Assembly (NCBI RefSeq): GCF_000282495.1
Contig: NZ_AKJE01000087.1
Coordinates: 62,001 to 126,000, forward strand
Direction of reading: 5' to 3'
DNA: 64,000 bases
Origin: Pseudomonas sp. GM79
GTDB taxonomy: Bacteria > Pseudomonadota > Gammaproteobacteria > Pseudomonadales > Pseudomonadaceae
Positions 24,232-33,379 of the stretch are shown here, piece by piece. The position numbers and the translations under genes were made by a program. The notes below the pieces were generated by a model, which made no database searches, had not been told where the DNA came from, and saw nothing but the letters and a program-made list of their open reading frames with translations. Every line of letters starts with the position of its first letter. Positions within the stretch are counted from its first letter, which is position 1.

Positions 24232-25122
24232 ATGTCCTCGCGCGAAAACACCGGTATGGCCCTCGGCCTGCTCGGCGTTGTTATCTTCAGCCTGACCCTG
24301 CCCTTCACCCGGATCGTCGTGCAGGAACTCCATCCGCTGCTCAACGGCCTAGGCCGTGCGCTGTTTGCGGCAATTCCGGCAGCGCTGCTGTTGCTGTGGC
24401 AACGTGAAAAGTGGCCCACGTGGAAACAGGTCAAAGGCCTGACGCTGGTGATCGCGGGGGTCATCCTTGGTTTCCCGGTGCTGTCGGCCTGGGCCATGCA
24501 GACGTTGCCCGCCTCTCATGGCGCACTGGTCAACGGCTTGCAGCCGCTGTGCGTGGCGCTGTATGCCGCATGGCTGTCCCATGAACGTCCGTCGAAAGCC
24601 TTCTGGGCCTGCGCCGCGTTGGGCAGCGCGTTGGTGCTCGGTTATGCGCTGATCAGCGGCGCCGGCAGTATTCAGGCCGGTGATTTGCTAATGCTCGGCG
24701 CGATTGCCGTGGGTGGGTTGGGTTATGCCGAAGGCGGCCGGTTGGCCAGGGAGATGGGGGGCTGGCAGGTGATCTGCTGGGCGCTGGTGCTGTCGACGCC
24801 GCTACTTATCGGCCCGGTGGTGTATCTGGCGCTGCAACACCAAGGCGAGATTTCGGCCAAGACCTGGTGGGCCTTCGGTTACGTCTCGCTGTTTTCGCAG
24901 TTCATCGGGTTCTTTGCCTGGTACGCGGGGCTGGCCATGGGCGGCATTGCCCGGGTCAGCCAGATCCAGTTGCTGCAGATCTTCTTCACCATCGCGTTTT
25001 CGGCACTGTTCTTCGGTGAGCACGTCGAGCCGATTACCTGGCTGTTTGCCGCCGGGGTGATCGTGACGGTGATGTTGGGGCGCAAGACGGCGGTGCAACC
25101 CGCGCGTGTTGCCACGGCGTAA
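24232..25122 (+). CDS. EamA/DMT superfamily transporter
   Basis: The 296-residue inner-membrane protein has about ten hydrophobic helices in two EamA halves, with PFTRIVVQELHPLLNGLGRA in the first and GYVSLFSQFIGFFAWYAGLA in the second. Members export amino acids or other small metabolites; substrate unknown. It stands alone between two family B REP clusters. Confidence 0.87.
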   Translation: MSSRENTGMALGLLGVVIFSLTLPFTRIVVQELHPLLNGLGRALFAAIPAALLLLWQREKWPTWKQVKGLTLVIAGVILGFPVLSAWAMQTLPASHGALVNGLQPLCVALYAAWLSHERPSKAFWACAALGSALVLGYALISGAGSIQAGDLLMLGAIAVGGLGYAEGGRLAREMGGWQVICWALVLSTPLLIGPVVYLALQHQGEISAKTWWAFGYVSLFSQFIGFFAWYAGLAMGGIARVSQIQLLQIFFTIAFSALFFGEHVEPITWLFAAGVIVTVMLGRKTAVQPARVATA

Positions 25123-25127
25123 GGCAA

Positions 25128-25288
25128 GATCAAAAGATCGCAGCCTTCGGCAGCTCCTACAGGGGGCAGTGTTAACGCTGGATTGCGGATCAATGCGATC
25201 GGTGTAGGAGCTGGCGAAGCCTGCGATCTTTTGGCGGTTCTGGAAATGCAAAAGATCAAAAGATCGCAGCCTGCGGCAGCTCCTACAG
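25128..25288. repeat. REP family B triplet
   Basis: Three units: GATCAAAAGATCGCAGCCTT (25128 on), TGTAGGAGCTGGCGAAGCCTG (25203 on) and GATCAAAAGATCGCAGCCTG (25254 on). They lie between convergent genes. Confidence 0.9.
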
Positions 25289-25297
25289 AGGCTGCGA

Positions 25298-26515
25298 TCA
25301 GCTTAGGAAACCATCAGCCCGCAGCAATGTTTCAAGGCAATGTTCGCTGATGTGGTAGAAATCCTTCAGTTCCTGAATCTTCACCAACAGCTGAGCCGGG
25401 TCCACTGGCTCGGCGCGTTTGACCGCCAGGATCATCTTGTTCTTGTTGGTGTGGTCCAGTGAGATGAACTCAAAAACCTTGGTCTCATAACCGCAGGCTT
25501 CCAGAAACAACGCACGCAAACTGTCGGTGACCATTTCCGCCTGCTGGCCCAGGTGCAGGCCGTATTGCAACATCGGCTTGAGCAGCGCCGGGCTCTGGAT
25601 CTGCAGGCGGATCTGTTTGTGGCAGCACGGCGAGCACATGATGATCGAAGCGCCTGAACGAATGCCGGTGTGAATCGCATAGTCGGTGGCGATGTCGCAG
25701 GCATGCAGCGCGATCATCACGTCCAGCTCGCTCGGCGCGACGCTGCGCACGTCACCGCATTTGAACACCAGCCCCGGATGCTCCAGCTTCGCGGCGGCGG
25801 TGTTGCACAGGCTGACCATGTCTTCGCGCAGCTCGACGCCGGTCACCTCGCCCTCGGCCTTCAGGGTGTTGCGCAAGTAGTCGTGGATCGCGAACGTCAG
25901 GTAGCCCTTGCCCGAGCCGAAATCCGCCACCCGCACGGGTTTGTCCAGCGCCAGTGGCGACGAAGTCAGCGCATGGCTGAAGACTTCGATGAACTTGTTG
26001 ATCTGCTTCCACTTGCGCGACATCGCCGGGATCAGCTCATGTTGCGCGTTGGTCACGCCGAGGTCTTTGAGGAACGGCCGGCTCAGGTCGAGGAAACGGT
26101 TCTTCTCGCGGTTGTGCTCGGCGGATGGCACTTCGCGCAATTGCTGAGGTTTGCTCTTGAACAGCGAAGATTTGCCCTTTTTGCTGTATTCGAGCTGGGC
26201 TTCGTCGGTCAATGACAGTAAATGCGCATTTTTGAACGATTCAGGCAACAGCGCGGCAATGGTTGCCACGCCTTCCGTAATCGGCAGGTTCTTGGTGATG
26301 TCGCGGGTCTTATAGCGATAGACGAAGGACAGGCATGGCTGATCCTTGACCGTCAGTTGCTTGATGATCAGTCGCTGCAAGTCCGTTTCGCCACCGACGT
26401 ACTTGGCCAGCACCAGTTTGATGAAGGCGTTCTGATCGAGGCTGGTTTGCAGCAGATCGATGAACTGGGCGTGATGATCCGGCGCGAGGCTGGCGGGAGT
26501 GGCGGTGACAGACAT
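25298..26515 (-). CDS. SAM-dependent methyltransferase, METTL25/Methyltransf_32-like
   Basis: The 405-residue protein has an N-terminal helical region (about 1-170) and a Rossmann methyltransferase domain with VADFGSGKGYLTFAIHDYL as SAM motif I, then ALHACDIATDYA and CSPCCHKQ. The CSPCCHKQ motif is shared with eukaryotic METTL25-type enzymes. Substrate unknown. It is a single gene with a start at ATG 26515. Confidence 0.85.
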   Translation of the reverse strand: MSVTATPASLAPDHHAQFIDLLQTSLDQNAFIKLVLAKYVGGETDLQRLIIKQLTVKDQPCLSFVYRYKTRDITKNLPITEGVATIAALLPESFKNAHLLSLTDEAQLEYSKKGKSSLFKSKPQQLREVPSAEHNREKNRFLDLSRPFLKDLGVTNAQHELIPAMSRKWKQINKFIEVFSHALTSSPLALDKPVRVADFGSGKGYLTFAIHDYLRNTLKAEGEVTGVELREDMVSLCNTAAAKLEHPGLVFKCGDVRSVAPSELDVMIALHACDIATDYAIHTGIRSGASIIMCSPCCHKQIRLQIQSPALLKPMLQYGLHLGQQAEMVTDSLRALFLEACGYETKVFEFISLDHTNKNKMILAVKRAEPVDPAQLLVKIQELKDFYHISEHCLETLLRADGFLS

Positions 26516-26611
26516 GGGAAAAAACGGCCTCGGGCGGTGCGAATCGGGGAATGGTGGGTATTTTAGGGGGGATGGCCGTTCGGGACACGCAGTTATTTGC
26601 CGAACGGTGCA

Positions 26612-26697
26612 GAATCAAAAGATCGCAGCCTTCGGCAGCTCCTACAGGGCACCGCGATCGGCGTAGGAGCTGCCGAAGGCTGCGATCTTTTGATCTA
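26612..26697. repeat. REP family B pair overlapping a stop codon
   Basis: AATCAAAAGATCGCAGCCTT is followed by TAGGAGCTGCCGAAGGCTGC and GATCTTTTGATCTA. The right end runs into the stop codon (plus strand CTA, 26695-26697) of the TPM gene, so the REP arm sets the end of that protein. Confidence 0.88.
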
Positions 26698-27312
26698 GCT
26701 CAACACCACCAACCGATTCGGCAACTCATTGCGTACATGAGTCACCGGCACATGCACCTTGAGCAACTCGCCGCATGCCTCGATGCACGTCACAAACCCC
26801 TGCAAGGTTTGCCCCTGTTTCACCTGCTGCGTAAACGCCGCCACAATCGCGTCCCAGTTCTTGTTGTCCAGCCGTTTGGAAATGCCTTCATCCACCAGAA
26901 TCTCCACATAGCGCTCGGCCTCGGAGACGAAAATCAGCATGCCGGTGCTGCCCACGGTGTGGTGCAGGTTTTGCTCCAGGAACTGCCGACGCGCCAGGTT
27001 CGACGCCCGCCAGTGACGCACCGAGCGCGGGATCAGGCGCGTGGTGACTTTCGGAATACGGAACACCAGGCACAACACGATGAAGCTGAGCCATTGCACC
27101 AGCAACAGGCTGTGCATGGTCAGCCAGCCCGTCAGGTAATGCACGATACCCGGCACCACCAGCGCCAGCAGGCTGGCCCAGAGCAGCGGGATATACGCGT
27201 AATCGTCGGCGCGGGCCGCAAGCACCGTCACCAGTTCGGCGTCGGTATCGCGCTCGACCCGGGCAATCGCCTCGGCGACTTTGCGTTGTTCGTGTTCAGT
27301 CAGTAATGCCAT
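26695..27312 (-). CDS. TPM domain membrane protein
   Basis: The 205-residue protein starts MALLTEHEQRKVAEAIARVE, a short TPM_phosphatase domain interrupted by two membrane helices (about 45-62 and 67-85), then VGSTGMLIFVSEAERYVEILVDEGI. It follows the YgcG-type TPM gene with a 43-base gap and completes a lemA-TPM-TPM operon. Function unknown; TPM domains are linked to membrane-stress or photosystem repair in other organisms. Confidence 0.82.
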   Translation of the reverse strand: MALLTEHEQRKVAEAIARVERDTDAELVTVLAARADDYAYIPLLWASLLALVVPGIVHYLTGWLTMHSLLLVQWLSFIVLCLVFRIPKVTTRLIPRSVRHWRASNLARRQFLEQNLHHTVGSTGMLIFVSEAERYVEILVDEGISKRLDNKNWDAIVAAFTQQVKQGQTLQGFVTCIEACGELLKVHVPVTHVRNELPNRLVVLS

Positions 27313-27355
27313 GTTTATGAATGCCTGCTCGCTATTGTTGTTTTTACCTGCAGTA

Positions 27356-28105
27356 TCACCAGCCGCCCGACGAACCACCACCCCCGAAACTGCCCCCGCC
27401 GCCGCTGAAGCCCCCGCCGCCGCCACCGCCAAAACCTCCGCCGCCCAAGCCCCCTCCCGAGCCGCCACGGCCTCCTCCGCTTGGCAGAATACCGAACATC
27501 TGGCCGATGAAGATCGTCAGGATAAACAGCAACACCAGGAACACGAATAACCCCGGATGCCGCCCAACGAAATCACTCTCCTGATCACCGCGCGATTCAT
27601 ACACTGTCGACGGCTCGTCCAGCGGATTGCCGCCCAGCACCACCAGCATCGCCGCGACGCCGTCGCTGATGCCTTTGCTGAAGTTGCCAGCCTTGAACGC
27701 GGGCGTGATCACCTGATGGATGATCACCGAACTCTGCGCATCGGTCAGGCGCCCTTCCAGGCCATAACCGACTTCGATCCGCAGCTTGCGCTCGTCTCGC
27801 GCAACGATCAGCAGCGCGCCGTTGTTCTTGTCCTTCTGGCCGATCCCCCAGTAGCGCCCCAATTGATAACCGAAATCCGCGATGTCGGTGCCCTGCAAGT
27901 CCGGCAACGTCACCACCACCAACTGCTCGCCGGTGGTTTTTTCGTGGGCGTTGAGCTGTTGCGTCAGTTGCTCGCGCACCGCAGGCTCGATCATCTGGGC
28001 GTTGTCCACCACCCGCCCGGTCAATTCCGGGAACTTCAACTCGGCCTGGGCCGTCAGGGCAAACACCCAGAACAGCAGCATCAGGCCCACTTTCAACACG
28101 CGCAT
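27356..28105 (-). CDS. YgcG-type TPM domain protein with glycine-rich tail
   Basis: The 249-residue protein has a signal peptide cut after AQA (residue 21), a TPM domain (about 25-165, with GRVVDNAQMIEPAVREQL and IEVGYGLEGRLTDAQSS), one C-terminal helix (about 188-205), and a tail of Gly and Ser repeats ending GGSSGGW. The low-complexity tail is typical of YgcG. The ATG at 28105 is preferred over 28117 because it has GAGG at a normal distance. It follows lemA in the operon. Confidence 0.86.
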   Translation of the reverse strand: MRVLKVGLMLLFWVFALTAQAELKFPELTGRVVDNAQMIEPAVREQLTQQLNAHEKTTGEQLVVVTLPDLQGTDIADFGYQLGRYWGIGQKDKNNGALLIVARDERKLRIEVGYGLEGRLTDAQSSVIIHQVITPAFKAGNFSKGISDGVAAMLVVLGGNPLDEPSTVYESRGDQESDFVGRHPGLFVFLVLLFILTIFIGQMFGILPSGGGRGGSGGGLGGGGFGGGGGGGFSGGGGSFGGGGSSGGW

Positions 28106-28148
28106 TGGCAACCTCATCCTTGGTGACGCTTCTAGCCCGTTCCGGCGC

Positions 28149-28760
28149 TTACTGGAACTTCACTTCTGGCGCTTTCTCCGCGCCGGGGCTGGTGGCCTCG
28201 AAGGTTTCGCGGATTGGCAGATCGCTATACATCACGGTGTGCCACAGGCGACCGGGGAAGGTGCGGATCTCGGTATTGTATTTCTGCACCGCCAGGATGA
28301 AGTCGCGACGCGCCACGGCGATGCGGTTCTCGGTGCCTTCAAGTTGCGATTGCAGCGCCAGGAAGTTCTGGTTGGCCTTGAGGTCCGGGTAGCGTTCGGA
28401 CACCACCATCAACCGGCTTAGCGCGCCGGTCAGCTGATTCTGCGCCTGCTCGTACTGTTTGAGTTTTTCCGGATTGTCCAGCGTGCTGGCATCCACCTGA
28501 ATCGACGTGGCCTTGGCCCGGGCTTCGATCACCGCGGTCAGGGTTTCTTGCTCGTGCCGGGCATAACCCTTGACGGTTTCCACAAGATTGGGAATCAGGT
28601 CGGCGCGACGCTGGTACTGGTTCTGCACCTGGCCCCAGGCGCCCTTGGCCTGTTCGTCGAGGGTCGGAATATTGTTGATACCGCAGCCGGCCAGCAGTGT
28701 TGTCAGCAACATCAAGGCTGCAACCTGCAGGCTCGACCGATAATGGTGTCGTACATTCAT
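28149..28760 (-). CDS. lemA: LemA family lipoprotein
   Basis: The 203-residue protein has a signal with lipobox LLAGC (cysteine 26) and a helical LemA domain: WGQVQNQYQRRADLIPNLVE. It should be lipid-anchored in the periplasm or membrane. LemA proteins often occur with TPM proteins, as here. This LemA is not the LemA/GacS sensor kinase of Pseudomonas. GGGAG stands upstream of the ATG at 28760. Confidence 0.88.
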   Translation of the reverse strand: MNVRHHYRSSLQVAALMLLTTLLAGCGINNIPTLDEQAKGAWGQVQNQYQRRADLIPNLVETVKGYARHEQETLTAVIEARAKATSIQVDASTLDNPEKLKQYEQAQNQLTGALSRLMVVSERYPDLKANQNFLALQSQLEGTENRIAVARRDFILAVQKYNTEIRTFPGRLWHTVMYSDLPIRETFEATSPGAEKAPEVKFQ

Positions 28761-28999
28761 CTGGTTGATGCTCCCTTGCACATTCCGTTGATGAAACAAC
28801 CTGCGAACTTTGAACCCGGCTCTTGGGGCATAATCTGCGCCGCTGCTGGATTGCAACGAGCCAATGGGCTAAAAGATGGGCCCAGCGCTGACACACTGCA
28901 CAAGTGTGTCTGCATTTACCTGAACAACAATAGTCGCTCCCTAAATTTTGGCTGACCGGCGCGTATTCACTGCCGTTTAGGCTTTTGAGAAAACAATTC

Positions 29000-31291
29000 A
29001 TGAAGAAGCTGTGTTTGCTGGGCCTGTTCGTCAGCCTGGCCAGTCATACCGTATTGGCCGCCACGACGCCCGCACCTATAGAGAACAAGGACGCCTTCAT
29101 CAGCCACCTGATGAAGCAAATGACCCTCGATGAAAAGATCGGCCAATTGCGCCTGATCAGCATCGGCCCGGAAATGCCGCGGGAGATGATCCGCAAGGAG
29201 ATCGCCGCCGGCAATATCGGCGGCACCTTCAACTCGATCACCCGCGCCGAAAACCGCCCGATGCAGGACGCGGCCATGCGCAGCCGGTTGAAGATCCCGA
29301 TGTTCTTCGCCTATGACGTGATCCACGGCCATCGCACCATTTTCCCGATTCCGCTGGCCCTGGCCTCGAGCTGGGACATGGACGCCATTGGTCGCTCCGG
29401 ACGCATCGCCGCCAAGGAAGCGGCGGCTGACAGCCTCGACATCACCTTCGCGCCGATGGTCGACATCTCCCGCGACCCACGCTGGGGCCGCACGTCCGAA
29501 GGCTTCGGCGAAGACACCTACCTGGTTTCGCGGATCGCCGGCGTAATGGTCAAAGCCTTCCAGGGCACCGGTGCGAACGCAGCCGACAGCATCATGGCCA
29601 GCGTCAAGCATTTTGCCTTGTACGGCGCGGTCGAGGGCGGTCGCGACTACAACGTCGTCGACATGAGCCCGGTCAAGATGTACCAGGACTACCTGCCACC
29701 GTACCGCGCCGCCATCGACGCCGGTGCCGGCGGGGTGATGGTTGCGCTGAACTCGATCAACGGCGTGCCGGCCACCGCCAACACCTGGTTGATGAACGAC
29801 CTGCTGCGCAAGGAATGGGGCTTCAAAGGCCTGGCGGTCAGCGACCACGGGGCGATTTTCGAACTGATCAAGCACGGCGTCGCCGCTGACGGTCGCGAAG
29901 CCGCGAAGCTGGCGATCAAGGCCGGCATCGACATGAGCATGAACGACACCCTCTATGGCAAGGAATTGCCAGGGCTGTTGAAGGCCGGTGAGATCGAACA
30001 GAAAGACATCGACAATGCCGTACGTGAAGTGCTCGCCGCCAAGTACGACATGGGCCTGTTCAAAGACCCGTACCTGCGCATCGGCAAGGCCGAGGATGAC
30101 CCGGCCGACACCTACGCCGAAAGCCGCCTGCACCGCGCCGAAGCCCGTGATGTCGCGCGCCGCAGCCTGGTGTTGCTGAAAAACCAGGGCGAAACCCTGC
30201 CGCTGAAGAAAACCGCGAAAATCGCGCTGGTCGGTCCACTGGCCAAGGCGCCGATCGACATGATGGGCAGCTGGGCCGCTGCTGGCCGTCCCGAGCAATC
30301 GGTGACTTTGTTCGACGGCATGACCCATGCGCTTGGCGCGCAGTCGACGTTGATCTACGCCCGTGGCGCGAATATCACCAGCGACAAGAAGATCCTCGAC
30401 TACCTGAACTTCCTCAACTTCGATGCGCCGGAAGTGGTGGATGATCCGCGCCCGGCCAACGTGTTGATCGATGAAGCGGTGAAAGCTGCCAAGGATGCCG
30501 ATGTCGTGGTTGCCGCGGTTGGCGAGTCCCGAGGCATGTCCCACGAATCGTCGAGCCGTACCGACCTGAACATTCCGGCCAACCAGCGCGAGTTGATCAG
30601 GGCTTTGAAAGCCACCGGCAAACCGCTGGTATTGGTGTTGATGAACGGCCGGCCGCTGTCGATTCTCGAAGAGAACGAGCAAGCTGACGCGATTCTGGAA
30701 ACCTGGTTCAGCGGCACCGAAGGCGGCAACGCCATTGCTGACGTGCTGTTCGGCGACTACAACCCGTCAGGCAAACTGCCGATCAGTGTTCCGCGCTCGG
30801 TGGGTCAGATTCCGACCTACTACAACCACCTGAGCATTGGCCGGCCGTTCACGCCGGGCAAACCGGGCAACTACACCTCGCAGTATTTCGAAGACACCAC
30901 CGGGCCGCTGTTCCCGTTCGGCTTCGGCCTGAGCTACACCCAATTCAGCCTGACCGACATGGCCCTGTCTTCAACCACACTGAACAAGACCGGCAAGCTC
31001 GACGCCAGCGTCGTAGTGAAGAACACCGGCAAGCGTGACGGCGAAACCGTGGTGCAGCTGTACATCCAGGACGTGACCGGTTCGATGATCCGCCCGGTCA
31101 AGGAGCTGAAGAACTTCCAGAAAGTATTGGTCAAGGCCGGCGAACAGAAAGTCGTGCACTTCACCATCACCGAGGATGACCTGAAGTTCTACAACGCCCA
31201 GCTCAAGTACGCCGCGGAACCGGGCAAGTTCAACGTGCAGATCGGCCTGGACTCCCAGGACGTGACGCAACAGAGCTTTGAGTTGCTGTAA
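29000..31291 (+). CDS. bglX: Periplasmic beta-glucosidase, GH3 family
   Basis: The 763-residue protein has a signal peptide cut after TVLA (residue 20), a GH3 N-terminal domain with nucleophile D282 in AVSDHGAI, a GH3 C-terminal domain and a fibronectin III-like C-terminal domain. Length matches E. coli BglX (765). It hydrolyses beta-glucosides or glucan fragments in the periplasm. ATG 29000 is preferred; a TTG at 28985 would add five residues. It diverges from the lemA operon. Confidence 0.93.
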   Translation: MKKLCLLGLFVSLASHTVLAATTPAPIENKDAFISHLMKQMTLDEKIGQLRLISIGPEMPREMIRKEIAAGNIGGTFNSITRAENRPMQDAAMRSRLKIPMFFAYDVIHGHRTIFPIPLALASSWDMDAIGRSGRIAAKEAAADSLDITFAPMVDISRDPRWGRTSEGFGEDTYLVSRIAGVMVKAFQGTGANAADSIMASVKHFALYGAVEGGRDYNVVDMSPVKMYQDYLPPYRAAIDAGAGGVMVALNSINGVPATANTWLMNDLLRKEWGFKGLAVSDHGAIFELIKHGVAADGREAAKLAIKAGIDMSMNDTLYGKELPGLLKAGEIEQKDIDNAVREVLAAKYDMGLFKDPYLRIGKAEDDPADTYAESRLHRAEARDVARRSLVLLKNQGETLPLKKTAKIALVGPLAKAPIDMMGSWAAAGRPEQSVTLFDGMTHALGAQSTLIYARGANITSDKKILDYLNFLNFDAPEVVDDPRPANVLIDEAVKAAKDADVVVAAVGESRGMSHESSSRTDLNIPANQRELIRALKATGKPLVLVLMNGRPLSILEENEQADAILETWFSGTEGGNAIADVLFGDYNPSGKLPISVPRSVGQIPTYYNHLSIGRPFTPGKPGNYTSQYFEDTTGPLFPFGFGLSYTQFSLTDMALSSTTLNKTGKLDASVVVKNTGKRDGETVVQLYIQDVTGSMIRPVKELKNFQKVLVKAGEQKVVHFTITEDDLKFYNAQLKYAAEPGKFNVQIGLDSQDVTQQSFELL

Positions 31292-31314
31292 TCCCCGACA
31301 CACCGCAAAGCAAA

Positions 31315-31404
31315 TGTGGGAGCGGGCTTGCTCGCGAAGACGGCTTAACATTCAACGCAGATGCTGAATGTCAGACCGCTTTCGCGAGCAAGCCCGCTCC
31401 CACA
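31315..31404. repeat. REP family A inverted pair
   Basis: GTGGGAGCGGGCTTGCTCGC then GCGAGCAAGCCCGCTCCCAC, separated by about 45 bases, between convergent bglX and clsB-like genes. Confidence 0.9.
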
Positions 31405-31433
31405 TTAGGTTTAGGGTGTTGCACAAATGGGGC

Positions 31434-32591
31434 TCAACCCCGTCGATCCAACAGATTCACCACCAGCCGATCCACCCATCCCCACACCCTTTGCTTGACC
31501 CGCCGCCACAACGGTCGGCGCTTCCATGCTTCGAGGCTGACTTCCTGACTCAGGGCAAAGTCATTCTCGAAACTCGCCGCCACCGCCCGGGTCAGCCCGG
31601 GGTCCAGGGCTTCGAGGTTGGCTTCCAGATTGAAACGCAGATTCCAGTGATCGAAGTTGCACGAGCCGATGCTCACCCAGTCATCGATCAACACCATCTT
31701 CAGGTGCAGGAAACACGGCTGGTATTCGAAGATCTTCACCCCGGCCCTGAGCAGTCGCGGGTAATAGCGATGCCCGGCGTAGCGCACCGACGGGTGATCG
31801 GTGCGCGGCCCGGTCAGCAGCAAACGCACATCGACGCCACGAGCCGCCGCCCGGCGCAGTGAACGGCGGACTTTCCAGGTCGGCAGGAAATACGGCGTGG
31901 CCAGCCAGATTCGGCGCTGGCCGCTATTCAGCGCACGAACCAGCGATTGCAGAATATCGCGGTGTTGACGGGCATCGGCATAGGCGACCCGGCCCATGCC
32001 CTCGCCCATGGCCGGCACTCGCGGCAGGCGCGGCAAGCCGAAGTGCGCAGTGGGTTTCCAGGCGCGCCGATGGCGGTTGGCGATCCATTGGCGGTCGAAC
32101 AGCAACTGCCAGTCGATGACCAAGGGACCGGTGATTTCCACCATCACTTCGTGCCATTCGCTGGTGTCTTCGCCCGGGGTCCAGAACTCATCGGTGACCC
32201 CGGTGCCGCCGACCACCGCCAGGCATTGATCCACCAGCAGCAACTTGCGGTGATCGCGGTAGAAATTGCCCACCCAGCGTCGCCAACTCAGGCGGTTGTA
32301 GAAACGCAACTCGACACCGGCGGCCATCAGTCGCTGACGCAAGGTCAGGGTAAAGGCCAGGCTGCCATAGTCATCGAACAGGCAGCGCACCCGCACACCG
32401 CGTTCGGCAGCCTGGACCAGCGCCTGAACCATGGCCTCGGCGCAGGCTCCCGCCTCCACCAGGTACAGTTCCAGTTCGACTTGTTCTTCGGCGCGGGCAA
32501 TCGCCACCAGCATTCGCGGAAAAAACTGCGGGCCGTCGATCAGCAGTTCAAAGCGATTGCCTTCGCGCCACGGGAAAATTGCGCCGCGCAT
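31434..32591 (-). CDS. clsB: Cardiolipin synthase, ClsB-type phospholipase D family
   Basis: This 385-residue protein has two HKD phospholipase D motifs: DHRKLLLVDQ (about residue 120) and HLKMVLIDD (about 298). It lacks the N-terminal membrane helices of ClsA, as ClsB does. It should form cardiolipin from phosphatidylglycerol or phosphatidylethanolamine at the inner membrane. Its stop lies one base-pair step before the ATG-side of the YceI gene, so the two form an operon. Confidence 0.88.
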   Translation of the reverse strand: MRGAIFPWREGNRFELLIDGPQFFPRMLVAIARAEEQVELELYLVEAGACAEAMVQALVQAAERGVRVRCLFDDYGSLAFTLTLRQRLMAAGVELRFYNRLSWRRWVGNFYRDHRKLLLVDQCLAVVGGTGVTDEFWTPGEDTSEWHEVMVEITGPLVIDWQLLFDRQWIANRHRRAWKPTAHFGLPRLPRVPAMGEGMGRVAYADARQHRDILQSLVRALNSGQRRIWLATPYFLPTWKVRRSLRRAAARGVDVRLLLTGPRTDHPSVRYAGHRYYPRLLRAGVKIFEYQPCFLHLKMVLIDDWVSIGSCNFDHWNLRFNLEANLEALDPGLTRAVAASFENDFALSQEVSLEAWKRRPLWRRVKQRVWGWVDRLVVNLLDRRG

Positions 32592-32592
32592 C

Positions 32593-33183
32593 TCAGCGCG
32601 CCGTGAAAATCAGCACCGCACCCACCGGCACCGACAGACTGATGGCTGACAAACCGGCAACCTTGCGCAAGCTTTCCAGGCCCGGGGCCAGGTCGAAGTC
32701 TTCAGCGTTGATCACCAAAGGTTCGAGAGTCACCACTTGAAAGCGCCGGTCATCGAGACGGGTCGCCAGCAGTTCGGCGTTGTATTGGTGTTGTTTGCCA
32801 TGCAGGTTGACGGTCAGCGGCAAGCGCAACTCCAGTTGCGCACCGGGCGCCAGGTCGTTGATCGGCCGTAGATCGATTTGCGTGCTGATTAGCGCTTCAG
32901 GGAACGTCTGGATATCGAACAGTTCCTTGCGCATGCGTTCGTCACGCAGCGGAATGCCGCTGTTGACCGACTCCAGCTCAACCTCCACCTGCGCCAGGCC
33001 CTTGGGATCGACCTTGCCGTGCAGCACCAGAAAGCGCTGCACTTCGGAAATATTGGCGTTTTTAGTGCTGATGAACGACAGCCGCGAGGACTCGCCGTCC
33101 AAGTACCAATTGGCCTGGGCCGACACGGTGACACCGGCCAGCAGCAGGGAGGCGAGGGTTTTGCAGACAAAGCGGTTGAACAT
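32593..33183 (-). CDS. YceI family periplasmic protein
   Basis: The 196-residue protein has a signal peptide cut after SAQA (residue 24) and a YceI lipocalin-like barrel (WYLDGESSRLSFISTKNAN). YceI proteins bind isoprenoid-type lipids; the role here is unknown. It is transcribed before the cardiolipin synthase gene, which starts one base after its stop. Confidence 0.86.
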   Translation of the reverse strand: MFNRFVCKTLASLLLAGVTVSAQANWYLDGESSRLSFISTKNANISEVQRFLVLHGKVDPKGLAQVEVELESVNSGIPLRDERMRKELFDIQTFPEALISTQIDLRPINDLAPGAQLELRLPLTVNLHGKQHQYNAELLATRLDDRRFQVVTLEPLVINAEDFDLAPGLESLRKVAGLSAISLSVPVGAVLIFTAR

Positions 33184-33249
33184 AGAGACTCATGGGCAGA
33201 TAAACCTGAGCGAACCTTAACTGGCCGTGGGCGCATTGCAAACCGCAAA

Positions 33250-33305
33250 GATCAAAAGATCAAAAGATCAAAAGATCAAAAGATCAAAAGATCAAAAGAT
33301 CAAAA
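33250..33305. repeat. Tandem repeat, seven GATCAAAA units
   Basis: Seven perfect copies of the 8-base unit GATCAAAA run directly into the REP family B arm that starts GATCGCAGCC at 33306. Other family B copies in the window have only one or two such units. Confidence 0.97.
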
Positions 33306-33379
33306 GATCGCAGCCTTCGGCAGCTCCTACAGGGTTGCACGCGGTCAATGTAGGAGCTGCCGAAGGCTGCGATCTTTTC
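33298..33379. repeat. REP family B inverted pair
   Basis: GATCGCAGCCTTCGGCAGCT is followed by TGTAGGAGCTGCCGAAGGCT and GCGATCTTTTC. The right arm abuts the stop codon of the gene at 33378. Confidence 0.9.

Noticed and set aside
27321..27584. Proline-rich 87-residue frame
   Set aside because: It is the antisense of the glycine-rich tail of the YgcG-type protein.
28967..30682. 571-residue frame antisense to bglX
   Set aside because: The plus strand has a full GH3 enzyme; the antisense frame is a product of high GC codon bias.
33250..33305. Possible CRISPR array
   Set aside because: The repeat unit is 8 bases with no spacers; it is a simple tandem repeat within a REP.
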